Shown one piece after another: positions 43,404 through 51,849 of a stretch of DNA of 64,000 nucleotides (within the stretch, counting starts at the first letter, position 1; every line of letters starts with the position of its first letter). The stretch comes from Azospirillum halopraeferens DSM 3675. GTDB lineage: Bacteria > Pseudomonadota > Alphaproteobacteria > Azospirillales > Azospirillaceae. A model generated the notes under the pieces. It was given only the letters and a program-made list of their open reading frames with translations, was not told the DNA's origin and searched no databases. The position numbers were made by a program, and so were the translations under genes. The stretch lies in contig NZ_AUCF01000004.1 of the NCBI RefSeq assembly GCF_000429625.1, positions 372,001 through 436,000 of the forward strand, given 5' to 3'.

Positions 43404-45050
43404 ATGAAAGGCAGGGGGCAAGCGGTGCGAGAGATTTTGATTGCGGACGCCGCACTCGAGGATCTGGCCTATCTTCTCGAACGGCAAAGGGACGGCATCC
43501 GGACGGTCCTGGTGCCGCGGGACGGGGATGCGTTCGCCGCACTGTCCGGTGCGCTGGCCGCCCGCCCGGGCGCCATCCACCTGCTGGGCCATGGCGCCCC
43601 GGGCGCTGTGCGCATCGGCGCGGCCGCCATCGACTCCGCCTCCATCCTGGACCGTCACTGGCCGTTGGCGCCGGGGACCGAACTTCTGATCCACGCCTGC
43701 CGCACCGGCGATGGCGCGGCCGGCCGGCTGTTCCTCGATCGGCTGGCGGCGGCGACCGGGGCGACCGTCGCCGCGTCGTCGGGGCCGGTGGGTGATGCGG
43801 CGCAGGGCGGGTCCTGGACGCTCGACCGCGCCACCGGGCCGGTCGCGACCGCCGCGCCGTTCACAGGGCATGAGGGCTGGCCCCACCTGCTGGCGATCAG
43901 CGGCACGCCGTCCAACGGCGACGACACGCTGATCGGCGACGACGGCGACAACGTTCTCTATGGCCTGCTGGGGGCGGACTATCTGTACGGCGGTGCGGGC
44001 AACGACACGCTCTATGGTGGCGAAGGGTCCGACACCCTGGACGGCGGTCCGGGCGCCGACTACATGGACGGCGGCTTCGACAACGCCTTCGACCGGGTGA
44101 CCTACGCCTCGGCGGGGCTGGAAGGGATCGTGCTCGATCTGGAGAACCCGGCCAACAGCCGGGGGCATGCCGCCGGCGACGTGATCGTCCGCGTCGACCT
44201 GATCGAGGGCAGCGAGGGCAACGACCTCTTCATCGGCAAGACGACCCTGGCCGAAGGGGAAACCGGCAACGACTTCTTCTGGGGCCACGGCGGCGACGAC
44301 ACGCTGTACGGCGGGCCCGGCGCAGACACCCTGGAAGGGGGCGAGGGCGCCGACTGGATCGACGGCGGCAGCGAGGACGACCACCTCTACGGCCACTGGG
44401 GCAACGACACCCTGCTGGGCAACCACGGTGACGACAAGCTCTTCGGCGGTTCCGGCGACGACCTGCTGATCGGGCACCAGGGTAACGACACCATCGTCGG
44501 CGGGCTGGGCAACGACACGGTCTATGCCGGGTCCGAGCATGATCAGGTGTTCGGCAACCGCGGTGCCGACCTGCTGTACGGCAACCAGGGCAACGACACG
44601 CTGTTCGGCGGGCAGGACGACGACACCCTGTTCGGCGGGCAGGACCGCGATCTGCTGTACGGCCAGATCGGCAACGACCTGGTCTACGGCCAGTTGGGCG
44701 ACGACACGCTGTTCGGCGGACAGGGCGACGACACCATGTTCGGCGGCCAGGGCGATGACGTCCTGTACGGCAACATCGGCAACGACGTGCTGGCGGGCAA
44801 CCGCGGCAACGACACCCTCTTCGGCGGCGAGGGCGCCGACACCTTCGTGTTCGGCATCGGCGGCGGGCATGACGTCATCGGCGATTTCAGCGCGGCCGAG
44901 GGCGACCGCATGCGGGTGGTGGACGGCCTCACCTGGACAGTGGCCGACGGCGGTGCCGGGGCGGTGGTCACCTTCAGCTCCGGTGACACGGTGACGCTCA
45001 CCGGCATCGCCGCCCGCGACGTCGCCGACACCTGGTTCCTCACGGGCTGA
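43404..45050 (+). CDS. RTX protein with N-terminal DUF4347 domain
   Basis: The 548-residue protein starts at ATG 43404; a GTG at 43425 with a GGGGG site is also possible. Residues 8-165 look like DUF4347: EILIADAALEDLAYLLERQRDGI, GAIHLLGHGAPGAVRIG, LIHACRTGDGAAGRLFLDRLAAATGATVAASSGPVG. DUF4347 often opens large secreted adhesins and RTX proteins. Residues 175-510 are RTX nonapeptide repeats, and the last 45 residues match the RTX protein at 38001-39686. It is probably secreted by a type I system and Ca2+-dependent. A terminator follows. Confidence 0.9.
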   Translation: MKGRGQAVREILIADAALEDLAYLLERQRDGIRTVLVPRDGDAFAALSGALAARPGAIHLLGHGAPGAVRIGAAAIDSASILDRHWPLAPGTELLIHACRTGDGAAGRLFLDRLAAATGATVAASSGPVGDAAQGGSWTLDRATGPVATAAPFTGHEGWPHLLAISGTPSNGDDTLIGDDGDNVLYGLLGADYLYGGAGNDTLYGGEGSDTLDGGPGADYMDGGFDNAFDRVTYASAGLEGIVLDLENPANSRGHAAGDVIVRVDLIEGSEGNDLFIGKTTLAEGETGNDFFWGHGGDDTLYGGPGADTLEGGEGADWIDGGSEDDHLYGHWGNDTLLGNHGDDKLFGGSGDDLLIGHQGNDTIVGGLGNDTVYAGSEHDQVFGNRGADLLYGNQGNDTLFGGQDDDTLFGGQDRDLLYGQIGNDLVYGQLGDDTLFGGQGDDTMFGGQGDDVLYGNIGNDVLAGNRGNDTLFGGEGADTFVFGIGGGHDVIGDFSAAEGDRMRVVDGLTWTVADGGAGAVVTFSSGDTVTLTGIAARDVADTWFLTG

Positions 45051-45189
45051 CGCGTTCGCCGGGATCACCCACGGTCGTTATGTGTACTTGCGCATAACGA
45101 TGGTTCGGGTAGAATGGCGTTGACTTCATTCGGTCAGCCCGGACAGCCGACGCTATCGGGTCTCCGATGTGAGTTCGGAAACGAACTGT

Positions 45190-45218
45190 GCCCCCCGGCG
45201 CCCGCCGGGGGGCTTTTT
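45190..45218 (+). terminator. Rho-independent terminator after the RTX gene
   Basis: GCCCCCCGGC / GCCGGGGGGC forms a 10-bp perfect stem with a 4-nt loop, followed by TTTTT, 140 bp after the RTX stop. Confidence 0.92.
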
Positions 45219-45257
45219 CGTAGGCGCGGCGGGCATGCAGGTCTACGGCTGCGGCGA

Positions 45258-45279
45258 AACGCATGCAGATGCATGCGTT
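45258..45279. promoter_or_regulatory. Perfect 9-4-9 palindrome upstream of lipoprotein gene
   Basis: AACGCATGC, AGAT, GCATGCGTT: a 22-bp symmetric site 90 bp upstream of the lipoprotein gene start, just before its A+T-rich promoter area. It looks like an operator. Confidence 0.5.
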
Positions 45280-45368
45280 ATACGAACTATTCAGAAAAGA
45301 TTTGCTCTTATCGGTTGCTTTTCCTCCAATGATCAGGCCTGTGAGGGACAGGTCACCGGGGGAATGCA

Positions 45369-46265
45369 ATGAATGCGAGGCGATGGGCCGCCGGGGCGGC
45401 CCTGGGGATGAGCCTGGTCGTGGCGGGGTGCGCTACCGACCGGCCGGTGGCGGAGGTGAGGATGTTCGCGCAGGCGGTGGAGGCGCTGGAGACCGCCAGC
45501 GAGCCGCTGCTGGACGACCTGTCGGCCGCTGACAAGGTGCAGGGGCAGCGGGCCTACCGGGCCGACGCGAAGGCGCGCAACCTGCTGCTGACCGGCTACG
45601 GGGCCAGCCGGGTGGAGGGGTTTGACGCGAATTCCGCCTATTACTTCTCCACCCTCAGCGACACGCAGGCGGTGCTGGCCCTGCGCGGCGGCCTCTCGGC
45701 GGTGCGTTCCTACGCCGGGGTGCTCAGGCTGCTGGCCGAGGACGGCAACGTCGACGAGGCGCGGGGGGAACTGGCGACGATCGGCACCGGCCTGCTCGGT
45801 CTGGCCGGGGTCGGCACCCCCGCGCTGACCGGCGTGAGCGCCGCCTTCGCCGAACTGAAGGGGGTCATCGACGCGGCGCTGGGCGCGGCCAACGCCGAGG
45901 AGTTGCAGCGGCTGGTGCTGGACGGCGCCCCGCAGGTCAAGGCGGTGATCGCCGCCCTGCGCGACGGCTCCGCCGCCATGTTCCGCACCCTGTCCTACGA
46001 TGCGTCGAACGCCTTCGACATCGCCACCGACCGCGCCGCGGCCGCCACCGCCGCGGCGCGCATCGACGGCCTGCGCGTGGCGCTGTCCGATTATGTCGTG
46101 CTGCTCGACCGGGTGTCGGAGGCCCTGGACGCGCTGGTGGCCGGCTACCGCACGCCGGCCGCCCCCGCCACCCTGTCCAACCTGGCGCAGCGATCGGCAA
46201 CCCTGGGCGCCGATGCCCGCGCCTGGCGGCGCGCCTACGCCGCCCTGCGCCGCGACGGCCGCTGA
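45369..46265 (+). CDS. Helical lipoprotein of unknown function
   Basis: The 298-residue product has a lipoprotein signal (MNARRWAAGAALGMSLVVAGC) with the lipobox VAGC at Cys21. The mature protein is almost entirely alpha-helical, rich in Ala and Leu with regular acidic/basic patterns (AVEALETASEPLLDDLSAADK, ELATIGTGLLGLAG and others). It probably forms a helical bundle anchored to a membrane. No family is recognised. It is followed closely by a smaller helical protein, so the two may work as a pair. Confidence 0.75.
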   Translation: MNARRWAAGAALGMSLVVAGCATDRPVAEVRMFAQAVEALETASEPLLDDLSAADKVQGQRAYRADAKARNLLLTGYGASRVEGFDANSAYYFSTLSDTQAVLALRGGLSAVRSYAGVLRLLAEDGNVDEARGELATIGTGLLGLAGVGTPALTGVSAAFAELKGVIDAALGAANAEELQRLVLDGAPQVKAVIAALRDGSAAMFRTLSYDASNAFDIATDRAAAATAAARIDGLRVALSDYVVLLDRVSEALDALVAGYRTPAAPATLSNLAQRSATLGADARAWRRAYAALRRDGR

Positions 46266-46288
46266 CACCATTGCCGGAGACCAAGGAC

Positions 46289-46645
46289 ATGAGCAACGAC
46301 ACGCCCGCCGCCAACCCGGCATCGACGCCGGCCGTCCCGGCGCTGACCGGCCCGGACGTCAACGCCGCCGCCGCCGCCGTCAGCCGGGCCATGCAGGGGC
46401 TGGCGCAGACGATCGCCGCCACCACGGACCCCGACCGCCGGGCGTCGCTGGAGCAGGCCCTGTCCGATCTGCAGGACAGCAAGGCGCAGATCAACACCGC
46501 CGATCTCGCCCGGGCGACGGCGGCCGTCGCCGCCGCCTCCGTCGGGCTTCAGGCGGTGGTCGACGGCGCACGCACCGATCCCGGTGCCATCCTCATCAGC
46601 AAGGCGCTGGACGAACTGAAGCGGCTGACGGGCCGGACGGCCTGA
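46289..46645 (+). CDS. Small Ala-rich helical protein
   Basis: The 118-residue product starts at ATG 46289 after GGAGACCAAGGA. It begins with a Pro/Thr/Ala linker (SNDTPAANPASTPAVPAL) and then forms two long helices (VNAAAAAVSRAMQGLAQTIA, ASLEQALSDLQDSKAQINTA) and a shorter one, ending KALDELKRLTGRTA. There are no cysteines and no signal peptide. It lies 23 bp downstream of the lipoprotein gene and is presumably its cytoplasmic or linked partner. Confidence 0.7.
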   Translation: MSNDTPAANPASTPAVPALTGPDVNAAAAAVSRAMQGLAQTIAATTDPDRRASLEQALSDLQDSKAQINTADLARATAAVAAASVGLQAVVDGARTDPGAILISKALDELKRLTGRTA

Positions 46646-46654
46646 CCGTCCGCG

Positions 46655-47482
46655 TCAGGCCCGCCCCGCGTCCACCCCCGGCCGGGCGGCGGGACGCCGG
46701 GGCCGGGCCAGTTCGCGGGCCAGCAGCCCGGCGTACAGGCAGTTGGTGATGAGATAGCGCTTCCACATCCGCCGCGGCTCCTGAAGCACGCGGTAGAGCC
46801 ATTCCAGCCCGGCCCGCTGCATCCAGTCCGGGGCGCGGCGGGTGATGCCGGCCATCACGTCGACCGACCCGCCGACCCCCATCAGGAACTTCACCCCCAG
46901 CCGATCGCGGTACTGCTGGGTGAAGCGCTCCTTGGTGGGGCTGGAGATGGCAACGAACAGGCAATCGGCTCCCGACGCCCGGATCTCCTCGACGATCGCC
47001 GGCTCGTCCTCGCGCTTGAAGTAGCCGTTGCGGAAGCCGGCGAACGTGAGGTCCGGGTAGCGCGCCCGGATGTTGGCAACGGCGCGCTCCAGCACCTCCT
47101 GCTTCGCCCCCAGGATGTAGGGGCGGTAGCCGCGCTTCGCACACAGCGCCAGCACCCGGTCCATCAGGTCGATGCCGGCGACGCGGGCGGGGACGGTGCG
47201 GCCGGCCAGCCGCGCCCCCCACACCACGCCCATGCCGTCGATGTTGATGAGGTCGCTGTCGACGACGTCGGCGTGCAGCCCCGCGTCGGAGCGCATCTGC
47301 ACCAGCTTGGAGACGTTGACGACGACGTGCTTCAGGCAGACGCCCTCGGCGATCGCCGCGTCGATGATGCGCACCGTCTCGTCCATGTCGAGGGGGTCCA
47401 TGGGCACGCCGAGGAACTCGACGCGCCGGTCATACACCCCGTGGCGCTCCAGGAGCGTCCGGCACCCGCTGTCGTTCGCCAT
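46655..47482 (-). CDS. WecG/TagA/CpsF-family glycosyltransferase
   Basis: The 275-residue protein from ATG 47482 (GAGG 6 bp upstream) has the family signature: VEFLGVPMDPLDMDETVRII, VVNVSKLVQMRSDAGL, IDGMGVVWGARLAG, GYRPYILGAKQEVLERA and LFVAISSPTKERFTQQYRDRLGVKFLMGVGGSVDVMAGITRRAPDWMQRAGLEWLYRVLQEP. GT26 enzymes of this group add ManNAc or ManNAcA to a lipid-linked GlcNAc. With wecB and wecC directly upstream, transfer of ManNAcA from UDP-ManNAcA is the best guess. It is cytoplasmic or membrane-peripheral. Confidence 0.92.
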   Translation of the reverse strand: MANDSGCRTLLERHGVYDRRVEFLGVPMDPLDMDETVRIIDAAIAEGVCLKHVVVNVSKLVQMRSDAGLHADVVDSDLINIDGMGVVWGARLAGRTVPARVAGIDLMDRVLALCAKRGYRPYILGAKQEVLERAVANIRARYPDLTFAGFRNGYFKREDEPAIVEEIRASGADCLFVAISSPTKERFTQQYRDRLGVKFLMGVGGSVDVMAGITRRAPDWMQRAGLEWLYRVLQEPRRMWKRYLITNCLYAGLLARELARPRRPAARPGVDAGRA

Positions 47483-47510
47483 GCTCAACCTCGCTTCCTT
47501 CGTGCGTCCG

Positions 47511-48761
47511 TCACCACACGCCGACCGTGTCGATGACGAACTTGTCCTTCAGCAGGTCGCGGTCGACGTAGGTGAAGCTCATGTGGTCGACCAGCAGCAC
47601 CACCAGGTTGGCCTGCTCCAGCGCCGCATCGAAGTCGGTCAGCTCCAGCCCCAGCTCGGCCAGGTGCGGGGGCAGTTTGGAGATGTGCGGCTCCACCACC
47701 AGCAGCTTGCCGACCTTCTCCCTGGCCAGGCATTCGACGATGTGCACCGCCGGGCTTTCGCGCAGGTCGTCCACGTCCTTCTTGTAGGACAGGCCGAGGC
47801 AGGCGATGACCGGCTCCTTCAGCAGGCGGGCGCGCTCGGCCACCTTGGCGCAGACGAAGTCGGGCTTGCCGTCGTTGACCTTGCGGGCGGCCTGGATCAG
47901 CGGCGTGCGATCGGGGGCGCTGTCGACGATGAACCAGGGATCGACGGCGATGCAGTGGCCGCCGACGCCGGGGCCGGGGCGCAGGATGTCGACGCGCGGG
48001 TGCAGGTTGGCCAGCTTGATCAGCTCCCACACGTTGATCTTCAGGCTGTCGCAGATGATCGACAGCTCGTTGGCGAAGGCGATGTTGACGTCGCGGTAGG
48101 CGTTCTCGGTCAGCTTCGCCAGCTCGGCCGTGCGGGCGTTGGTCGGCCGGCACTCGCCCTCGCAGATGATCTTGTAGAGCTGGAGCGCCTGCTGGGCGCA
48201 CTTGCGGGTGATGCCGCCGATGACGCGGGCGTTGTTCACCACCTCGTCCAGGATCTTGCCGGGCAGCACGCGCTCCGGGCAGTGGGCGACGCGGATGTCC
48301 GACATCTCCCCCTTCTGGGTCGGGAAGGAGAGGTCGGGGCGCTCCTCCGACATCCACGTGCACATGCGCTCGGTGGTGCCGACGGGGGAGGTGGATTCCA
48401 GGATCACCAGGTCGCCGGCCTTCAGCACCCGGGCGACCGCGCGCGCCGCCTGCTCCACGTAGGTCAGGTCGGGCCAGTGCTTGCCCTCCACCTCCTGGAA
48501 CGGGGTGGGGACGGCGATGATGAAGGCATCGGCCGCCTCCACCGCGGTGGACGCCTTCAGCTTGCCGGCCTCGACGACGCGGCGCAGCAGGGCGCCCAGG
48601 TTCGGCTCGACGATGTGGGGCTCGCCGGCGTTGATGCTGTCCACCACGGACGGGTTGACGTCGGTGCCGGTGACCTCGACACCGCGGTCGGCGAACACCG
48701 CAGCCGTGGGCAGGCCGATGTAGCCGAGACCGATGACGGAGACCTTATTGACGGACTTCAT
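47511..48761 (-). CDS. wecC: UDP-N-acetyl-D-mannosamine dehydrogenase
   Basis: The 416-residue product starts at ATG 48761, where GAGG precedes it. It has the NAD-binding KVSVIGLGYIGLPTAAVFADRG, substrate motifs such as ESTSPVGTTERM and PERVLPGKILDEVVNNARVIGG, the catalytic-Cys block LRPGPGVGGHCIAVDPWF and the C-terminal SYKKDVDDLRESPA. WecC oxidises UDP-ManNAc to UDP-ManNAcA. It overlaps wecB by 17 bp and precedes the GT26 gene by 28 bp, so wecB-wecC-GT26 form one operon. Confidence 0.95.
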   Translation of the reverse strand: MKSVNKVSVIGLGYIGLPTAAVFADRGVEVTGTDVNPSVVDSINAGEPHIVEPNLGALLRRVVEAGKLKASTAVEAADAFIIAVPTPFQEVEGKHWPDLTYVEQAARAVARVLKAGDLVILESTSPVGTTERMCTWMSEERPDLSFPTQKGEMSDIRVAHCPERVLPGKILDEVVNNARVIGGITRKCAQQALQLYKIICEGECRPTNARTAELAKLTENAYRDVNIAFANELSIICDSLKINVWELIKLANLHPRVDILRPGPGVGGHCIAVDPWFIVDSAPDRTPLIQAARKVNDGKPDFVCAKVAERARLLKEPVIACLGLSYKKDVDDLRESPAVHIVECLAREKVGKLLVVEPHISKLPPHLAELGLELTDFDAALEQANLVVLLVDHMSFTYVDRDLLKDKFVIDTVGVW

Positions 48762-49881
48762 GGAGCAACCTCGCAACGATGCGGTCGCAGGCGCGACCAT
48801 CGCCATAGGGATTGTGGGCGCGGCTCATGCGGCGGTACGCCTCGGCATCGTCGAGCAGGCGCGTGGCGCGGGACACCACGGCCTCGGCGTCGGGGCCGAC
48901 CAGCTCGACCGTGCCGGCGGTCACCGCCTCCGGCCGCTCGGTGGTGTCGCGGGTGACCAGCACCGGCTTGCCCAGCGACGGGGCCTCCTCCTGCACGCCG
49001 CCGCTGTCGGTGACGATCAGGTGGGAGCGCATCATCAGGTAGACGAAGGGCAGGTATTCCTGCGGCGGGATCAGGTGCACGTTGTCGCGGCCCTTCAGAA
49101 CGGCCTGCGCCGCCTTCTGGACGTTGGGGTTCAGGTGCACCGGGAAGACGACCGAGACGTCCGGCCGCTCCGCCAGCCAGGACAGGGCGGTGAACACCTG
49201 CTCCAGCCCGCCGTCGAAGTTCTCGCGGCGGTGGCCGGTGGTCAGCACGATGCGCCGCCCCTGCGCCTCCGCCTCGTTGAGGAAGGGGAAGCGGGCGTCC
49301 AGGTCGGCGCGCAGGGCCGCGTCGCCCTTGATCAGGTCGACGGCGTAGAGCAGGGCGTCGATCACCGTGTTGCCCGTGACTTCCACCCGCCCGGGGTCGA
49401 TGCCCTCGCGCAGCAGGTTGTCGCGCGACACGGTGGTGGGGGCGAAATGAAGATCGGCGATGTTGCTGGCCAGCTTGCGGTTCAGCTCCTCCGGCCAGGG
49501 CGACATCAGGTTGCCGGTGCGCAGCCCCGCCTCCACGTGCCCCACGGGCACGCGGGCATAGAAGGCGCCCAGTGCCGCGGCCATGGTCGTGGTGGTGTCG
49601 CCCTGGACCAGCACCCGGTCGGGCGCGCAGTCCCGGATCACATCGCCGATGCCGTTCAGGACCGCGGAAGTGATGTAGCCGAGCCCCTGGCCGTCGCGCA
49701 TGACGTCCAGGTCGTAGTGCGGCTTGATGTCGAACAGGGCCAGCACCTGATCGAGCATCTGGCGGTGCTGTGCCGTCACGCAGACCAGCGGTTCGACCCC
49801 CGGTTCGCGTTCGATCCGCTTCAGAAGGGGGGCCATCTTGATGGCCTCCGGCCGGGTGCCGAAGACGATCAACACTTTCAT
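48745..49881 (-). CDS. wecB: UDP-N-acetylglucosamine 2-epimerase
   Basis: The 378-residue product from ATG 49881 (GGAGAG upstream) shows MKVLIVFGTRPEAIKMAPLL, VCVTAQHRQMLDQVL, VLVQGDTTTTMAAALGAFY, VGHVEAGLRTGN and LTTGHRRENFDGGLEQVF, then LIVTDSGGVQEEAPSLGKPVLVTRDTTERPEAVTAG. These are the WecB/MnaA blocks with catalytic Asp, Glu and His residues. It makes UDP-ManNAc from UDP-GlcNAc for wecC. It is the first gene of the minus-strand sugar-nucleotide operon. Confidence 0.96.
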   Translation of the reverse strand: MKVLIVFGTRPEAIKMAPLLKRIEREPGVEPLVCVTAQHRQMLDQVLALFDIKPHYDLDVMRDGQGLGYITSAVLNGIGDVIRDCAPDRVLVQGDTTTTMAAALGAFYARVPVGHVEAGLRTGNLMSPWPEELNRKLASNIADLHFAPTTVSRDNLLREGIDPGRVEVTGNTVIDALLYAVDLIKGDAALRADLDARFPFLNEAEAQGRRIVLTTGHRRENFDGGLEQVFTALSWLAERPDVSVVFPVHLNPNVQKAAQAVLKGRDNVHLIPPQEYLPFVYLMMRSHLIVTDSGGVQEEAPSLGKPVLVTRDTTERPEAVTAGTVELVGPDAEAVVSRATRLLDDAEAYRRMSRAHNPYGDGRACDRIVARLLHEVRQ

Positions 49882-50174
49882 CCAAGCTCTCCACCGGTTG
49901 TGGCGACCGTTGCCGCGGTTGAGTCCGTCGCCGGTTCGATCGCAGGCGCCGTCGGCGTCACCGTACTTGGGAGGTGCCAATGACACTGCAATGCATCTTC
50001 GGAGATGTCGAAGGTGACGTCCGCTATCGAAAGAAAAACGATGAACTTAAAAGTACTGCTGCGGTGGTTTGAGCGGGGTAATGCTTGCGGAGATCGGCCG
50101 GAAGCGGGCACAACCGGCCCCCTCCCGGCCGTCCGCCGACGACCGGGAGCGGAACCGGGCAGGACCGGGCCGCC

Positions 50175-51461
50175 TTACTCCGCCGCCACAGCCACCGACG
50201 GGCGGCGGCGTTCCACCGCCGCGCACACCCGCGCCACCGCCTGCTCCAGCGCCTCGGGCCAGTGCGGCTTGCGCGCCGCAAGCGTGCGGCGGATCTCGCC
50301 CTCCTCGTCCACCAGGCGGGCGAACGCCGCGTGCAGGCTGGTGCGGCCGAGGTCGGCGCCGTCGAGCACGTAGCGCTCGTCGCCGAACAGGTCGCGGTTG
50401 ATGCCCTTGGCCTTCACCGAATAGGCGATGGAGATGGTGGGCACGCCCGTGGACAGGGCGCCGATGGTGGCGTGGGTCCGCCCGCCCATCATGAAGCGGC
50501 AGCGCGACAGTACGTGCTTGAGCTGCGGCGCGTTCAGGGTGCGCGGCGCCAGCGCGATGCGCCCGCCCCGGGTCCCGGTGTGCTCCAGCAGCTTGGCCAG
50601 GAAGGCATGGTCGCACTTGGCGGGGTTGCTGCCGTCGGGGCTGACCACATGGGGCAGCAGCAGCACCCCGTAGCCCCTGGCCACCAGGTCGTGGACGAAG
50701 GCGCCGACGTCCTCCTCCATGGAGACGCCGGGGTTGCGCTCTGCATGGTAGCGCCGGATGATCGGGCTGAGGTTCAGCGCCACGGTGCCGCTCTCGCCTT
50801 CCTTGGGCCAGAAGTCGGTTACCGCCACCGGTTCGGGCGTCATCAGGAAGGCGGGGTCGACGCTGAGCGACAGCCGCTCCTGCACACCCAGCCGGTGCAG
50901 GTAGTCGCGGGTGACCGTCTCGCGCACCACCACCGCGTCGAAGCGGTTGAGGTGGCGCCGCATGGCCTCGGCGGCGCCGGGATAGCCGTCGAACGGCCCG
51001 ACGGAGGCGCCCCACAGCACGGCGGGAATACCGCGGTCCATGGCGGCACCGTCCAGTCCCGACTGGGCGTAGAGCGACACCGGCCCGTAGTCGAGGGTGT
51101 AGTTGTCGCCGCCGGTGGAGATCACCAGGTCCGCCGCGGCCAGCGCGTCGCGGCCGGCCGGCGGGATCGGCATCGCCGGCCAGGGCAGCCGGTTCCATCC
51201 CGGCGCCACGCGGGCGGCGCGGTGCCACCAGCGGAACAGCGACGGCGGGTCGACCACCGGCACGAAGCGCACGCCCGACGCCGCGGCGTCGGGCCAGAAG
51301 CGGGCGTCCTGCGCCGGATCGACCGACGGGACAAGGAATTCGACCGGGCCGAGGGCCGTCCGGAACAGCGCCACGGCGGAGCGCACCAGCGCCTCGCACC
51401 CGTGGTTGGCGAAGGAGCGGTGGCCGGTCAGATAGATGCGGAACGGCGTGGGAGCAGTCAC
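50175..51461 (-). CDS. Polysaccharide pyruvyl transferase family protein
   Basis: The 428-residue protein fits the CsaB/WcaK-type pyruvyl transferase pattern: RIYLTGHRSFANHGCEALVRSAVALF, LVISTGGDNYTLDYG, AVLWGASVGPFDGYP, VVVRETVTRDYLHRLGV, the mid-protein VALNLSPIIRRY and VLLLPHVVSPDGSN, and a late FMMGGRTHATIGALSTGVPTISIAYSVKAKGI. It would add a pyruvate ketal to a sugar of the surface polysaccharide. It is divergent from the nitroreductase-like gene and stands alone between two halves of the polysaccharide locus. Confidence 0.9.
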   Translation of the reverse strand: MTAPTPFRIYLTGHRSFANHGCEALVRSAVALFRTALGPVEFLVPSVDPAQDARFWPDAAASGVRFVPVVDPPSLFRWWHRAARVAPGWNRLPWPAMPIPPAGRDALAAADLVISTGGDNYTLDYGPVSLYAQSGLDGAAMDRGIPAVLWGASVGPFDGYPGAAEAMRRHLNRFDAVVVRETVTRDYLHRLGVQERLSLSVDPAFLMTPEPVAVTDFWPKEGESGTVALNLSPIIRRYHAERNPGVSMEEDVGAFVHDLVARGYGVLLLPHVVSPDGSNPAKCDHAFLAKLLEHTGTRGGRIALAPRTLNAPQLKHVLSRCRFMMGGRTHATIGALSTGVPTISIAYSVKAKGINRDLFGDERYVLDGADLGRTSLHAAFARLVDEEGEIRRTLAARKPHWPEALEQAVARVCAAVERRRPSVAVAAE

Positions 51462-51849
51462 CCGTCTTCCTCTTCGCTGGTGGTGGGTCGCCGGTGAACG
51501 TGGCGGGCAGCGTAGCCAACGGGAACCCCTCTACGAAGCGCCCGGAAGAAGCATCACCCCATGGGTCGCTCCACCGCCGGAACGGCGAACCTCCCGCCCA
51601 TTGGTGGGGGGATACCGACCGATCGTTCGTGGCGATGCGGCCGAGGGGCAGCCGAACGGGGCGCCCCGCTACCGCCCATGATCGCCCGCGCTACCACCGA
51701 AGCCGTCCGCCGCCGGCGGGCCGCAATCCCTATCCTCTTCCACGAGCCGGGACCGGCGGACGCGGGCGGAGGCGCCGCGGGGCCGCGGGCCCGCCGCCGC
51801 TTTGCGCATCCCGGTCCGGCTGCCGTTTTCCGTCCCGTTCGAGGAGCCC
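51462..51849. other. Intergenic, divergent promoter region
   Basis: No gene is seen. These 388 bp separate the divergent pyruvyl transferase and nitroreductase-like genes. They must carry promoters for both, but no clear hexamers stand out in this GC-rich stretch. Confidence 0.45.

Larger units (their letters stand above)
45051..45368. other. Intergenic with terminator and two palindromes
   Basis: Besides the terminator and the 9-4-9 palindrome annotated separately, an 8-bp inverted repeat TCGTTATG / CATAACGA flanks a 10-nt loop at 45075-45100. The A+T-rich stretch 45280-45335 (TTGCTC, 17 bp, TCCAAT) could hold the promoter of the lipoprotein gene that follows. Confidence 0.5.
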
